From the NCBI RefSeq assembly GCF_900155385.1, contig NZ_LT699744.1, forward strand, positions 730,012 through 794,011: a DNA stretch of 64,000 nt, read 5' to 3'. The notes under the pieces were generated by a model. It was not told the DNA's origin. It did no database searches and was given only the letters and a program-made list of their open reading frames with translations. The stretch is from Vreelandella massiliensis (lineage in GTDB: Bacteria > Pseudomonadota > Gammaproteobacteria > Pseudomonadales > Halomonadaceae). Positions within the stretch are counted from its first letter, which is position 1. Each line of letters begins with the position of its first letter. Shown here piece by piece: positions 53,696 through 62,014 of the stretch. The position numbers and the translations under genes are program-made.

Positions 53696-54001
53696 TAACT
53701 GGCCTCCCTTGCGTCATTCATGCAGGTGTCATTTTTCACCCGCTTGGCACCTTCCCGGTGCTAAGGAAACGTGTTCTCACAACGCGTCTGTCTGCGCGTT
53801 GCTAACGAACCTAAAGTTTGTGCGCTATCTCTCAATATAGTGAAGGTCGTGCGATAGCGTACAGAGTAGGTTCTTTATGCAGGTTCGACGGGGGCAAAGG
53901 CAAGTTTGTTACGCCTGGCTGCACGTTTGTGCACAGTTTTTGAGGAATTAGCGCCTTTTAGGCAGCGTCACGGCTTTTTCAGCAGATAAATACGAGAGTC
54001 T
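53696..54001. other. Gap between AraC gene and IscB element
   Basis: No gene is seen. Hairpins are visible at about 53747-53762 (GCACC/GGTGC) and 53780-53801 (CAACGCG/CGCGTTG). The last 16-19 bases before 54002 are the likely guide-encoding flank of the omega-RNA. Confidence 0.45.
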
Positions 54002-54289
54002 GTCAACTACCTCTGCCTGAAGGCAGAGGCTTGTGAAAGCAAGCCGGGTTGACCGGGGAGAGCGGACACCACCCCGCTACGTTGATAACGGGTCGTCAAG
54101 ACTCCCCCCGCCGTACTTCACTCAGCGGCGGGCACTGAAAGGTCAGGATCATGCTGGCGCAAGGGAAAACGCCGAAGGTCTTGATCGCTGCCGCCAGGCA
54201 GGAGCCGGTTATCGACATTCCCGAGGGGAGACGGGGCGCAAGCCCCGCGATACCAGACCCGTAAGGGTACGTTTTAAGGAGGAAATCGC
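53985..54289 (+). ncRNA. Omega-RNA (HEARO) of IscB, with guide flank
   Basis: The scaffold starts at about 54002. GTCAAC (54002-54007) pairs with GTTGAC (54048-54053) and encloses CCTCTGCC/GGCAGAGG (54010-54029) and GCTTG/CAAGC hairpins. Further helices are GGGGAG with CTCCCC, CCGCCG with CGGCGG, CGGGGC-GCAA-GCCCCG (54232-54247) and ACCC-GTAA-GGGT (54257-54268), the last two with GNRA loops. This is the HEARO layout directly 5' of iscB. The 16-19 nt just before 54002 should serve as guide. Confidence 0.82.
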
Positions 54290-55666
54290 ATGGCGGTTTT
54301 CGTACTGGACAAACAGAAGCAGCCGTTAATGCCGTGTAGCGAAAAGCGGGCGCGGTTGCTGCTAGAGCGCGGTCGCGCCGTGGTGCATAAACGCTACCCG
54401 TTCTGCATACGACTGAAAGATCGCGTCGGCGGCGAGACGCAACCGCTTCGCTTAGGGCTCGATCCCGGCAGCAAAACGACCGGGCTGGCGCTGATGCGTG
54501 AATCGGACGGTGAGCAGCGCCATGTGCTGTGCCTGTTTGACCTGGTGCATCGCGGCTTTCAGATCAAAAAAGCACTAGCGCAGCGCGCCGCCTTTCGTCG
54601 GCGTCGCCGCTCAAAGAACCTGCGCTACCGCGCCCCACGCTTTGACAACCGGAAGCGCAAAGCCGGCTGGCTACCGCCCAGCTTGCAGCATCGGGTGGAT
54701 ACGGTGATGGCGTGGGTGGAGCGGCTTTCTCGGCTGGCGCCGATCACTGGCATCAGCCAAGAGTTGGTGCGCTTTGATACCCAGAAGCTGGAAAACCCGG
54801 AAATCAGCGGCGTCGAATACCAGCAGGGTACGCTGCTAGGCTACGAAGTGCGCGAGTACCTGTTGGAGAAATGGGGTCGGGAGTGCGCCTACTGCGGCAC
54901 CGCGGAAACTGCGCTGGAAATCGAGCATGTGGTGCCGCGCTCGCGGGGTGGTTCAAACCGCGTCAGCAACTTAACGCTAAGCTGCCACGCCTGCAATCAG
55001 GCCAAGGACTCACTGCCCCTGGCGGACTTCTTTGCGCGTGATAAAGGCCTGAAAAAGCGCTTCAAGGCCAACGGTTTGTTAGCGGACGCACGGCTGGAGC
55101 GCGTGCAGCGTGAACTCAAGCGCCCGCTGCGTGATGCCAGCGCGGTCAATGCCACCCGTTGGGCGCTGTTCACCGCGCTCAACGCCACCGGCCTGCCGGT
55201 GGCTGTTGGCACCGGCGGGCGCACCAAGTATAACCGCCAGCGCCTCGACATTCCCAAGACCCATGCGCTGGACGCGGCCTGTGTCGGTGTTTTCGAGACG
55301 CTGCACGACTGGGCAGTGCCGACGCTGGCGATCCAATGCACCGGCCGCGGCAGTTACCAGCGCACGCGGCTGACGAAACACGGTTTTCCACGCGGCCACC
55401 TGATGCATCAGAAGCAGGTACACGGCTTTCAGACCGGCGATATGGTGAGAGCCGTGGTGCCGACCGGCAAGAAGGCCGGCACCCATACCGGCCGTGTCGC
55501 GGTGCGCAAGACAGGCAGTTTCAACATCCAGACTGATCAAGGGGCCGTGCAGGGCATCTCGCACAGGCACTGCACCCTGATCCAACGAGGCGATGGCTAC
55601 GGCTATTACGTCACGCCGACTATCCATCAACCAACAAAAGGAGAAGCGGGACAAGCGGTGGCGTAA
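54290..55666 (+). CDS. iscB: RNA-guided nuclease IscB
   Basis: 458 residues. PLMP domain with QPLMP at 11-15, RuvC-I Asp58 in GLDPGSKTTGLAL, an Arg-rich bridge helix (about 95-130), RuvC-II Glu158, an HNH domain (about 195-250) with zinc Cys199, Cys202, Cys232 and Cys235 and His213 in EIEHVVPRSRGG, RuvC-III with His325 and Asp328 in KTHALDAA, and a C-terminal TAM-interacting region. All catalytic residues appear intact. AAGGAGG lies at 54276-54282 before the ATG. IscB is the ancestor-like relative of Cas9 and uses the omega-RNA encoded just upstream. Confidence 0.95.
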   Translation: MAVFVLDKQKQPLMPCSEKRARLLLERGRAVVHKRYPFCIRLKDRVGGETQPLRLGLDPGSKTTGLALMRESDGEQRHVLCLFDLVHRGFQIKKALAQRAAFRRRRRSKNLRYRAPRFDNRKRKAGWLPPSLQHRVDTVMAWVERLSRLAPITGISQELVRFDTQKLENPEISGVEYQQGTLLGYEVREYLLEKWGRECAYCGTAETALEIEHVVPRSRGGSNRVSNLTLSCHACNQAKDSLPLADFFARDKGLKKRFKANGLLADARLERVQRELKRPLRDASAVNATRWALFTALNATGLPVAVGTGGRTKYNRQRLDIPKTHALDAACVGVFETLHDWAVPTLAIQCTGRGSYQRTRLTKHGFPRGHLMHQKQVHGFQTGDMVRAVVPTGKKAGTHTGRVAVRKTGSFNIQTDQGAVQGISHRHCTLIQRGDGYGYYVTPTIHQPTKGEAGQAVA

Positions 55667-55671
55667 TCCAG

Positions 55672-55720
55672 GTCGCTCTGCGAGCGACGCGCTATCCCTC
55701 CCGGCACTAGAAGTACCGGG
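55672..55720 (+). repeat. Right-end hairpins of the IscB element
   Basis: GTCGCTC-TGC-GAGCGAC and CCCGG.ACT-AGA-AGT.CCGGG stand in series just after the iscB stop, the form of subterminal hairpins in IS200/IS605 right ends. Confidence 0.65.
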
Positions 55721-55738
55721 TATCCCGCGCAAAATCTG

Positions 55739-56098
55739 ATGAAATACCAAAAAGTACACAAACCAGTCGATGAGAGGGATAAGCTGCGCCAGTTTCGCGA
55801 ATTGGATGACGCCTTTGCCAACGCCCTGCGTGAACTCGACGATCCCAAAGGCTCGCTTAAGATTCCCACGGGCCCGCCGGTACGCTCGCTAGCGGCGTTA
55901 GAGCAAGAGGAGCAAGAGCAGAAAGAGGCGGAGCACAAGCGCGATCACGCGAAGGCATTCCGTGAGCGTTTTGACGCCCTATGGGCGGAATCCCCTTTGA
56001 CGCAGGCGGAACTGCTCGCGTTGATTGAAACGCTGCTACGGTCGGGGCACTGGAAAGACGGTGAGGTGCCACGTCCCCAAGTTGTGTCGCAACCCTGA
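55739..56098 (+). CDS. Hypothetical charged protein
   Basis: 119 residues, highly charged and without membrane segments. The middle (about 52-75) is a Glu/Lys/Gln-rich helix (ALEQEEQEQKEAEHKRDHAKA) likely to form a coiled coil. The C-terminus PLTQAELLALIETLLRSGHW looks helical. No family is recognised. The start lies within about 10 bp of the IscB right end and has no ribosome site of its own. Convergent with the Tus-like gene (11-bp gap). It may be an older gene whose leader was split by the insertion. Confidence 0.6.
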   Translation: MKYQKVHKPVDERDKLRQFRELDDAFANALRELDDPKGSLKIPTGPPVRSLAALEQEEQEQKEAEHKRDHAKAFRERFDALWAESPLTQAELLALIETLLRSGHWKDGEVPRPQVVSQP

Positions 56099-56109
56099 CG
56101 CCTGATGCA

Positions 56110-57003
56110 TTAGCGGTAACGGTAGACACGCAAGCTAGGCAGAAAGGGCTCGCTTTCGAGCTTTTCATCCCGGCGTTTAGCCCGAGTGCGGGTTTCAGGC
56201 GGGGTCAGCGGGGGCAGGTTGGTGTGAGGTAAGCGTCCATCAAGACTGGGCACAAACATCGGCATGGCCACATTCAGCGCTCGGCGGGTATGCCCATCGT
56301 CCAACGGCTCGGTAAAAAACAGGTTGGCCCGCATCAGCGGTGCTTGGGTCTGGACCTGCGCTAATATTTCTCCGCTCGGGATGCCAGCGAGCTTACGCAG
56401 CTGAATACGGACATGCGCGGCGTCGCTGTCCAGTGCGAGCAGCTTCTTCTCCGCATCCGCTACGGTTAAGCGCTTGATCGAGCGTCCGCTGCTGTACCAG
56501 GCAAAGCGCACCCGCGCGACCGGCGCTTCCGCTATGGGTAACTGCCGCCAGCACTGTTTAAGGTGCAGCCGCGCCAAGCCGGTTTTCTCAAGGACCCGCT
56601 CGACATCGGGGTGCCGCCTTGGCAGCTGCCCTTTGGCATCGCTGAGCAAAGCGGGCGAGTGCGCTTTGATGGCCTTCAAGCACTCGCTAAAGTCCGCCTT
56701 AGCGCGATTCGCCGCTTTCACCGCGTCCATCAGCGCCTCATCGGCGGCGATCAGGCCGATGTAATTGCGCGTTTCGCGGCCATCCTGACCCTCCGCATGC
56801 CACATATCGAAAAGCGCACGGCGCAGCCACGCGGCATCCGGGGTGGGGTGATCAAAGGCCCAAACCGCCGGCGGTCGCTCGCTGAAGCACGCAACGACCT
56901 GCTCCAGCGCGTCGAGCACGGCGTCAAAGCGTGTATCAAGCTGATGTTGCAGCTGATAAGGGAGCGCCGTTTCGGCGTCGCTGCCGGGTAGCGTCGTGGG
57001 CAT
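56110..57003 (-). CDS. Tus-like replication-terminus-binding protein
   Basis: 297 residues. The C-terminal half shows the Tus pattern. VRFAWYSSGRSIKRLTVADAE aligns with E. coli Tus LRFGWANKHIIKNLHRDEV. AQVQTQAPLMRANLFF aligns with KRPVKVQPIARVWY, and the last residues LPSLRVYRYR align with IPRLHLYVAD. The N-terminal half is helical and far more diverged. Tus binds Ter sites and blocks replication forks from one side. It is the last gene of the pilB-to-yacG strand, and its start is preceded by three tandem Ter-like repeats. The family call is by eye and moderate; a structural search would settle it. Confidence 0.6.
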   Translation of the reverse strand: MPTTLPGSDAETALPYQLQHQLDTRFDAVLDALEQVVACFSERPPAVWAFDHPTPDAAWLRRALFDMWHAEGQDGRETRNYIGLIAADEALMDAVKAANRAKADFSECLKAIKAHSPALLSDAKGQLPRRHPDVERVLEKTGLARLHLKQCWRQLPIAEAPVARVRFAWYSSGRSIKRLTVADAEKKLLALDSDAAHVRIQLRKLAGIPSGEILAQVQTQAPLMRANLFFTEPLDDGHTRRALNVAMPMFVPSLDGRLPHTNLPPLTPPETRTRAKRRDEKLESEPFLPSLRVYRYR

Positions 57004-57006
57004 AGC

Positions 57007-57048
57007 GGTTATGGCAACTCAGTTATAACAATTCAGTTATGACAAGGG
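57007..57048. repeat. Three tandem 14-bp Ter-like repeats before the Tus-like gene
   Basis: GGTTATGGCAACTC, AGTTATAACAATTC and AGTTATGACAAGGG run head to tail with no gap and fill the 33-bp space between yacG and the Tus-like gene, reaching over the yacG stop. The core TCAGTTATAAC agrees with the inverse of the E. coli Ter core (TTAGTTACAAC) at 9 of 11 bases. The C that locks Tus in E. coli Ter is T in all three copies. Confidence 0.7.
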
Positions 57049-57282
57049 CGCATCGCGGTCGGCTTGGGCAAGCAAGGTATCCATGTCGGCTTCGTCCATG
57101 GCCGATTCGCCGGCGATACGGTGCGACTCATCCGCCCAGGCGCCAAAATCAATCAGCTGACAGCGCTTGCTGCAGAAAGGGCGGTAGGTGTTCTCCGAGG
57201 ACCAAGGCACTTTTTGGCCGCACTGCGGGCAGGCAACTTCCAAGGGGGTGTTGTTGGCCGCAAAGCGGTGAGGGGAAGACAT
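57037..57282 (-). CDS. yacG: DNA gyrase inhibitor YacG
   Basis: 81 residues. A zinc ribbon with CPQCG near 18 and [15 protein letters not shown] near 36 is the YacG signature, followed by an acidic tail. YacG binds GyrB and inhibits gyrase. It stands after coaE in the pilD-coaE-yacG order common to gammaproteobacteria, 29 bp from coaE. Confidence 0.93.
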   Translation of the reverse strand: MSSPHRFAANNTPLEVACPQCGQKVPWSSENTYRPFCSKRCQLIDFGAWADESHRIAGESAMDEADMDTLLAQADRDAPLS

Positions 57283-57311
57283 GAGCGACTCCTGTGAAAA
57301 GCGTCTGAAAA

Positions 57312-57917
57312 TTAAGCCGAACTTTCAGCCGCGCGCAAGCGTTCATCGAGCTTGGCGACTTGATGGCGCATATGCGCGGTATCCTGGCTGTTATCAATCA
57401 CGGCATCGGCGCGGGCTCGGCGCTCATCGCGCGGCATTTGAGCGGCGAGGATAGCACGCACTTGTGTTTCGCTCACGTCGTCGCGTTTGAGCGTGCGCGA
57501 GAGCTGCATCTGTTCGGGGATATCGATCACCACGGTGAAATCCACCAGCGCATCCTGGCCAGACTCAAACAGCAGTGGCGACACCAGCAGCACATAGGGC
57601 GCGCCTTCGCCTTTTAGGCGCTCAAGATGGGCCAGAATGCGCTCGCGCACGCGGGGGTGGGTGACGCTCTCAAGCCAGGCGCGCTCTTCGGGCTGCTCAA
57701 AGATGATCTCGCGCAGCCGAGCGCGGTTCAGGGTGCCGTCATCGTGCAAGACGGCCTCGCCGTGACGCTGGCGAATGGCTTCCAGCGCCGGCTCGCCAGG
57801 GGCGACCACTTCACGCGCCACGTCGTCGGCATCGATCCAGGGAATGCCGCGTTCGCCGAATGCCCGCGCCACGGTGGATTTACCCGAGCCAATGCCCCCC
57901 GTTAACCCTACGATCAT
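57312..57917 (-). CDS. coaE: Dephospho-CoA kinase
   Basis: 201 residues. P-loop [14 protein letters not shown] at the N-terminus, [13 protein letters not shown] and [13 protein letters not shown] follow, then the lid region. It makes CoA from dephospho-CoA, the last step of the pathway. The start at [10 protein letters not shown] is chosen (GGAG upstream), shorter than the longest in-frame reading from 57938, which overlaps pilD. Confidence 0.94.
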   Translation of the reverse strand: MIVGLTGGIGSGKSTVARAFGERGIPWIDADDVAREVVAPGEPALEAIRQRHGEAVLHDDGTLNRARLREIIFEQPEERAWLESVTHPRVRERILAHLERLKGEGAPYVLLVSPLLFESGQDALVDFTVVIDIPEQMQLSRTLKRDDVSETQVRAILAAQMPRDERRARADAVIDNSQDTAHMRHQVAKLDERLRAAESSA

Positions 57918-57927
57918 AAGACGCTCC

Positions 57928-58776
57928 TTAAAGCCCACTGAGTTGTAAATAGAGCGCCATTAGCCCATCGCCGCCGAGTAGCGCGACCCACCCGGCCAGC
58001 GCCAGAAACGGGCCAAACGCCATGGGGATACCGCGCTTATCTTTGACGCTCACCTGTAGCGCGATACCCACGATCGCGCCGAGGCCGGCGGCGATAATCA
58101 GCACCAGCGGCAAGAACTGCCAGCCAAGCCACGCACCAAGAGCGGCTAACAGCTTGAAGTCGCCATAGCCCATGCCGTCGCGCCCGGTGAGTAGCTTAAA
58201 CAGCCAGTAAACGCTCCACAATATCAGGTAGCCCGCCATCGCGCCGATCACGGCGGAGGGCAGCATCAGCGGTTGAAACAGCAGTTGGTAGAGTAGCCCC
58301 GCCCACAGGAGCGGCAGCGTGAGAATATCCGGCAGAAGCTGGGTGCGCAGGTCAATCACCGCCATGGCAAGCAGGGCAAGGCAGGCGCCGGCGATAAAGA
58401 GCGTCTCAAACGTCACGCCGTAAAGGGCAAGGCTTGCTAGGGCGATGGCGCCGCCCGCCAACTCCACCAGCGGGTACTGTACGCTGATACGTGTGCCGCA
58501 GGCGGCGCAGCGCCCACGACGCTTGAGCCAGCCCAACACGGGTAAGTTGTCGTGCCACTTGATGGGCGCGCGGCAACCAGGGCACATCGAGGCGGGAAAG
58601 GCGATGTTAAAGCGTTCCGGCGTTTCCTCCGGCAGCTCCAGTGCCGCGCGGGCTTGGGCGCGCCACTGCTGCATCAACATCACCGGCAAACGGGTAATCA
58701 CCACGTTCAAAAAACTGCCGGCGCAAAGCCCGAGCACCAGGGCAATGAGCCAAAAAATTAGCGGCGGGGCGTGCAT
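57928..58776 (-). CDS. pilD: Prepilin peptidase/N-methyltransferase PilD
   Basis: 282 residues, an inner-membrane aspartic peptidase. The cytoplasmic zinc-binding loop (about 68-100) has MCPGCRAPIKW and CAACGT. Catalytic Asp residues lie in VIDLRTQLLPD and GMGYGDFKLLAALGAW. It cuts the leader of the pilins encoded upstream and methylates the new N-terminal Phe. It lies 8 bp after pilC. Confidence 0.95.
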   Translation of the reverse strand: MHAPPLIFWLIALVLGLCAGSFLNVVITRLPVMLMQQWRAQARAALELPEETPERFNIAFPASMCPGCRAPIKWHDNLPVLGWLKRRGRCAACGTRISVQYPLVELAGGAIALASLALYGVTFETLFIAGACLALLAMAVIDLRTQLLPDILTLPLLWAGLLYQLLFQPLMLPSAVIGAMAGYLILWSVYWLFKLLTGRDGMGYGDFKLLAALGAWLGWQFLPLVLIIAAGLGAIVGIALQVSVKDKRGIPMAFGPFLALAGWVALLGGDGLMALYLQLSGL

Positions 58777-58784
58777 AGGTCTCC

Positions 58785-60017
58785 TTAAAGCGCTGAGCCC
58801 AGGTTGAAAATCGGCAGGTACATCGAGACCACCACGCCCCCGACGAGCACGCCGAGCACCACGATAATCAACGGCTCCATCAATGAGGTGAGGGCGTCGA
58901 CTTTGTTGTCGACCTCCTCTTCGTAGTAATCCGCCACGCGGTTGAGCATCGCATCCAGCGAGCCCGCTTCTTCACCGATACTGACCATCTGCACCGCCAG
59001 GGCGGGGAAGCGGTTGGTCATGCGCATGGCGAAATAGAGCTGCTGCCCGGTGGCCACGTCGTGGCGTGCTTGCTCAACGGCGCGCTCGTAGACTTTATTG
59101 CCGGTGGCGCCGGCGGAGGTATCCAGCCCTTCGACCAGTGGCACGCCCGAGGCAAAGGTCGTGGCCAGCGTGCGCGAAAAGCGCGCCACGGCGGATTTAT
59201 CCAGAATATCGCCGATCACCGGCAGGCGCAGCAGCAGAAAGTGAAAGCGGTAGGCGACGTTGGGGGAGCGCTTGATCGCCTCTTTGAGCACGAAGACCGC
59301 CGCAATCAGCGCCCCGAAGGCGTGCAGCCAGTACTTCTGTGCAAGCTCCGAAAGGTTAACGGTCATCTGCGTCATCGCCGGGAGTTCGGCGCCAAAGCTC
59401 TGGAACATGCTCTCAAACTCCGGCACCACCTTAATCAGCAAAAGCATCGTCACCCCGATGCCGATGGCCATCACCGCCGCCGGGTACCACATGGCTTTTT
59501 TAACCCGCCCTTTTAGCGACTCCACTTTCTCTTTATAGGTGGCGACGCGATCGAGCATCTGATCCAGGGCGCCGGCCTGCTCGCCGGCCTCGACCAAATT
59601 CACAAAGAGGCGGTCGAAGTGTTTGGGGTGGCGGCTTAGGGCGTCCGAGAAGCTTGATCCCGCCGAAACCTCGTTCATCATCTGCTGCACCAGCGCCACC
59701 ATGGCGGGTTTTTTCAAGCTTTCGGAGACCACCTGAAACGCTTGCAACAGCGGAATCCCCGCGCGGATCATGGTCGCCATCTGGCGGGCAAAGACCATGA
59801 TATCGGCGGGGTTGATGCGCCCACGGCCGCTTAAGCTGCCTTTTTTGCGCAGCTTCTTCACGGTAATGCCTTGGTTTTGTAGCTCGGCGGTGATCTCCGC
59901 TTTGTTACGGCCGACGATTTCGCCGCTCAGTACGCGGTTATTGGGGCCGTTGCCCACCCACTTCCAGCGGGTAAGTTGAATCTCAGGGGTGCGGCGCGTC
60001 CGGGGCTTTTTCGCCAT
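58785..60017 (-). CDS. pilC: Type IV pilus inner-membrane platform PilC
   Basis: 410 residues with two GspF domains (about 75-198 and 277-400): FARQMATMIRAGIPLLQAFQVV and FSRTLATTFASGVPLVEGLDT open the two halves. Three transmembrane helices. The platform couples PilB to pilus assembly. It lies 18 bp after pilB. Confidence 0.95.
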   Translation of the reverse strand: MAKKPRTRRTPEIQLTRWKWVGNGPNNRVLSGEIVGRNKAEITAELQNQGITVKKLRKKGSLSGRGRINPADIMVFARQMATMIRAGIPLLQAFQVVSESLKKPAMVALVQQMMNEVSAGSSFSDALSRHPKHFDRLFVNLVEAGEQAGALDQMLDRVATYKEKVESLKGRVKKAMWYPAAVMAIGIGVTMLLLIKVVPEFESMFQSFGAELPAMTQMTVNLSELAQKYWLHAFGALIAAVFVLKEAIKRSPNVAYRFHFLLLRLPVIGDILDKSAVARFSRTLATTFASGVPLVEGLDTSAGATGNKVYERAVEQARHDVATGQQLYFAMRMTNRFPALAVQMVSIGEEAGSLDAMLNRVADYYEEEVDNKVDALTSLMEPLIIVVLGVLVGGVVVSMYLPIFNLGSAL

Positions 60018-60035
60018 GGCGGTTCTCCTTAAGGG

Positions 60036-61793
60036 TTACTCTTTGGTCACCCGGTTGATCTCTTCAAGGCTGGTCAGCCCCTGCATCACCTTTAGCAAGC
60101 CGCTTTGATGCAGGCTGGGGTGGCCCTCCTTGCGCATGAGTTCATCAATCTCCAGCGAGTTGGCATCGCGCATGACCAGCTGGCGCATGGCGTCACTGAT
60201 CGGCACCACCTCGTAAACCCCGGTGCGGCCTTTATAGCCTTGCGTACACTGCTTGCAGCCCACGGCTTTGAACAGCGTCGCGTTTTTGATCTCGTCATCG
60301 TGAAAGCCCTCTTTTTTGAGCGCCTCCTCGGGGATGTCGATGGGCTCTTTGCAGTGCTTGCACAGCTTGCGGGCCAGGCGTTGGGCGATAATCAAGCTCA
60401 TGGCGCTGGCGATGTTAAACGATGACACCCCCATGTTGGCCAGGCGCGTTAGCGTCTCCGCCGCCGAGTTGGTATGCACCGTGGAGAGCACCAGGTGGCC
60501 GGTTTGCGCCGCCTTGACCCCGATCTCGGCGGTTTCCAGGTCACGGATTTCGCCCACCATCACCACGTCCGGGTCTTGGCGCAAAAACGCCCGCAGCGCA
60601 CTGGCGAAATCCAGGCCGATTTTGGGCAGCACGTTGACCTGGTTAACGCCGGGGACTTTGATCTCCACTGGGTCCTCGGCGGTACAAATATTGCGCTCGA
60701 CCTCGTTTAAAATATTAAGGCCGGTATACAGCGACACGGTTTTACCGCTGCCGGTCGGGCCGGTGACCAGAATCATGCCCTGGGGCTGCTCTAGGGCGTG
60801 CTCGTAGTGGGCGCGCTGCGCGTCGGTAAAGCCGAGTTGCTCGATGCCCAGTTGCGCGGCGGTGGGGTCGAGAATACGCAGCACGATCTTCTCGCCGTAA
60901 ACGGTGGGCAGCGAGTTAACGCGAAAATCCAGCGAGCGCGAACGCGAGAGCTGGAGTTTGATCGCCCCGTCCTGCGGCAAGCGGCGCTCGGAGATATCCA
61001 GCCGCGCCATGATCTTCAACCGCGCGGCGATGCGGTTGCGCATGGCAAACGGTGGGCGGGCGACTTCAATCAGCATACCGTCGATACGAAAGCGCACGCG
61101 GAAGTGGGTTTCATAGGGCTCAAAGTGGATATCCGAGGCACCACGGCGAATCGCATCGAGTAGAATCTTGTTCACGAACTTGACGATCGGCGCGTCATCG
61201 CTGTTTTGCGGCGCCTCCTCTAGCGGCACTTCGTCGCCATCGGCGTTTTGGACGATATTCAGCGACGAGACGGCGTCATCCACGTCGTCCAGCTCATCGA
61301 GCATGCTGCGCTCGTTCTGCGCCAGGTAGCTATTCAGCGCCGTGGTGAGCTGGTCAACCGGCGCTAGCACGCCCTCCACGCTTAAGCCGGTGGCGAACTG
61401 CAGCTCATCGAGCTGTGTCAGCGTGGCGGGGTAGGGCACCGCGACGGTGAGGCGGTGGCCGTGGCGGGCAAGCGGCAGCACGTTGAGGTGTTGCAGCACC
61501 CGCACCGGGTACTCGGCGGCAGGCGGCAGCGCGTTCAAGCGCACCGAATCCAGATCGATCACCGGCAAGCCGTACTCCCACGCCGCCGCCAGGGCCGCTT
61601 CGGCGGGGTCGACCATGCCGCTCTCAATCACGTGGCTTAACAGCGAGGCATCCTGCTGCGCCGCGGCGGCCTCGGCGGTGGTGGCTTGCGCCTCGGTCAA
61701 CAGCCCGTGCTTGACCAAACGCTGGGCAATACCGCGCAGCCCCCCACGCGCCGCCGCGTGACTGAGGGTGGATTCGTAAATGGGTTGGTTCAT
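60036..61793 (-). CDS. pilB: Type IV pilus assembly ATPase PilB
   Basis: 585 residues. An N-terminal MshEN domain (about 40-160), Walker A GPTGSGKTVSLYTGLN near 340, the Asp box, Walker B VMVGEIRDLETAEIG, His box HLVLSTVHTNSAAETLTRL and a late zinc site CKHC...CKQC. It powers pilus extension. First gene of pilB-C-D-coaE-yacG, divergent from the pilin genes. Confidence 0.95.
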   Translation of the reverse strand: MNQPIYESTLSHAAARGGLRGIAQRLVKHGLLTEAQATTAEAAAAQQDASLLSHVIESGMVDPAEAALAAAWEYGLPVIDLDSVRLNALPPAAEYPVRVLQHLNVLPLARHGHRLTVAVPYPATLTQLDELQFATGLSVEGVLAPVDQLTTALNSYLAQNERSMLDELDDVDDAVSSLNIVQNADGDEVPLEEAPQNSDDAPIVKFVNKILLDAIRRGASDIHFEPYETHFRVRFRIDGMLIEVARPPFAMRNRIAARLKIMARLDISERRLPQDGAIKLQLSRSRSLDFRVNSLPTVYGEKIVLRILDPTAAQLGIEQLGFTDAQRAHYEHALEQPQGMILVTGPTGSGKTVSLYTGLNILNEVERNICTAEDPVEIKVPGVNQVNVLPKIGLDFASALRAFLRQDPDVVMVGEIRDLETAEIGVKAAQTGHLVLSTVHTNSAAETLTRLANMGVSSFNIASAMSLIIAQRLARKLCKHCKEPIDIPEEALKKEGFHDDEIKNATLFKAVGCKQCTQGYKGRTGVYEVVPISDAMRQLVMRDANSLEIDELMRKEGHPSLHQSGLLKVMQGLTSLEEINRVTKE

Positions 61794-61918
61794 AATGGAT
61801 CAATGCCGTCTCTACGCTTGCGGTGTGGTACTTTTACCATACCGACACCGCGAAAAGCACGGAACTTGATCAGTCTCAGCGTATCCAACGAATAGATGAC
61901 AAAACTCACCGCACCATA

Positions 61919-61947
61919 TTGAAAAATTACAATGTGCAAGCTAACGT
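61919..61947 (+). promoter_or_regulatory. Candidate sigma-70 promoter before pilA
   Basis: TTGAAA (61919-61924) and TAACGT (61942-61947) at the ideal 17-bp spacing, about 60 bp before the pilA start. No convincing GG-N10-GC sigma-54 promoter, which controls pilA in pseudomonads, was found in the gap. Confidence 0.35.
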
Positions 61948-62014
61948 AACAGCTATGAACCCAACGCGTTCGGCATCAACCGCCGAGCGGTCTTTCTCTC
62001 CAAGGAGAATGTAT

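Larger units (their letters stand above)
54002..55730 (+). mobile_element. IscB element of the IS200/IS605 group, no transposase
   Basis: Left end at the GTCAAC helix with its subterminal hairpin. The right-end hairpins lie at 55672-55688 (GTCGCTC/GAGCGAC) and 55700-55720 (CCCGG.ACT/AGT.CCGGG). No target duplication is seen, as usual in this group. Only omega-RNA and iscB are inside; no TnpA Y1 transposase is present, so it would need one in trans. The outer ends are set from hairpins and are accurate to about 10 bp. Confidence 0.75.

Noticed and set aside
54033..54329. 98-residue open frame upstream of iscB
   Set aside because: It lies over the omega-RNA hairpins, is rich in Arg, Gly and Pro from structured GC-rich RNA, has no ribosome site and overlaps the iscB start.
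57007..57048. CRISPR-like array
   Set aside because: The repeats are only 14 bp, adjoining without spacers, and there are no cas genes.
61794..62014. Sigma-54 promoter for pilA
   Set aside because: No convincing TGGCAC-N5-TTGC motif was found. The segment TGGTACTTTTACCAT is part of an inverted repeat and lacks the GC element.
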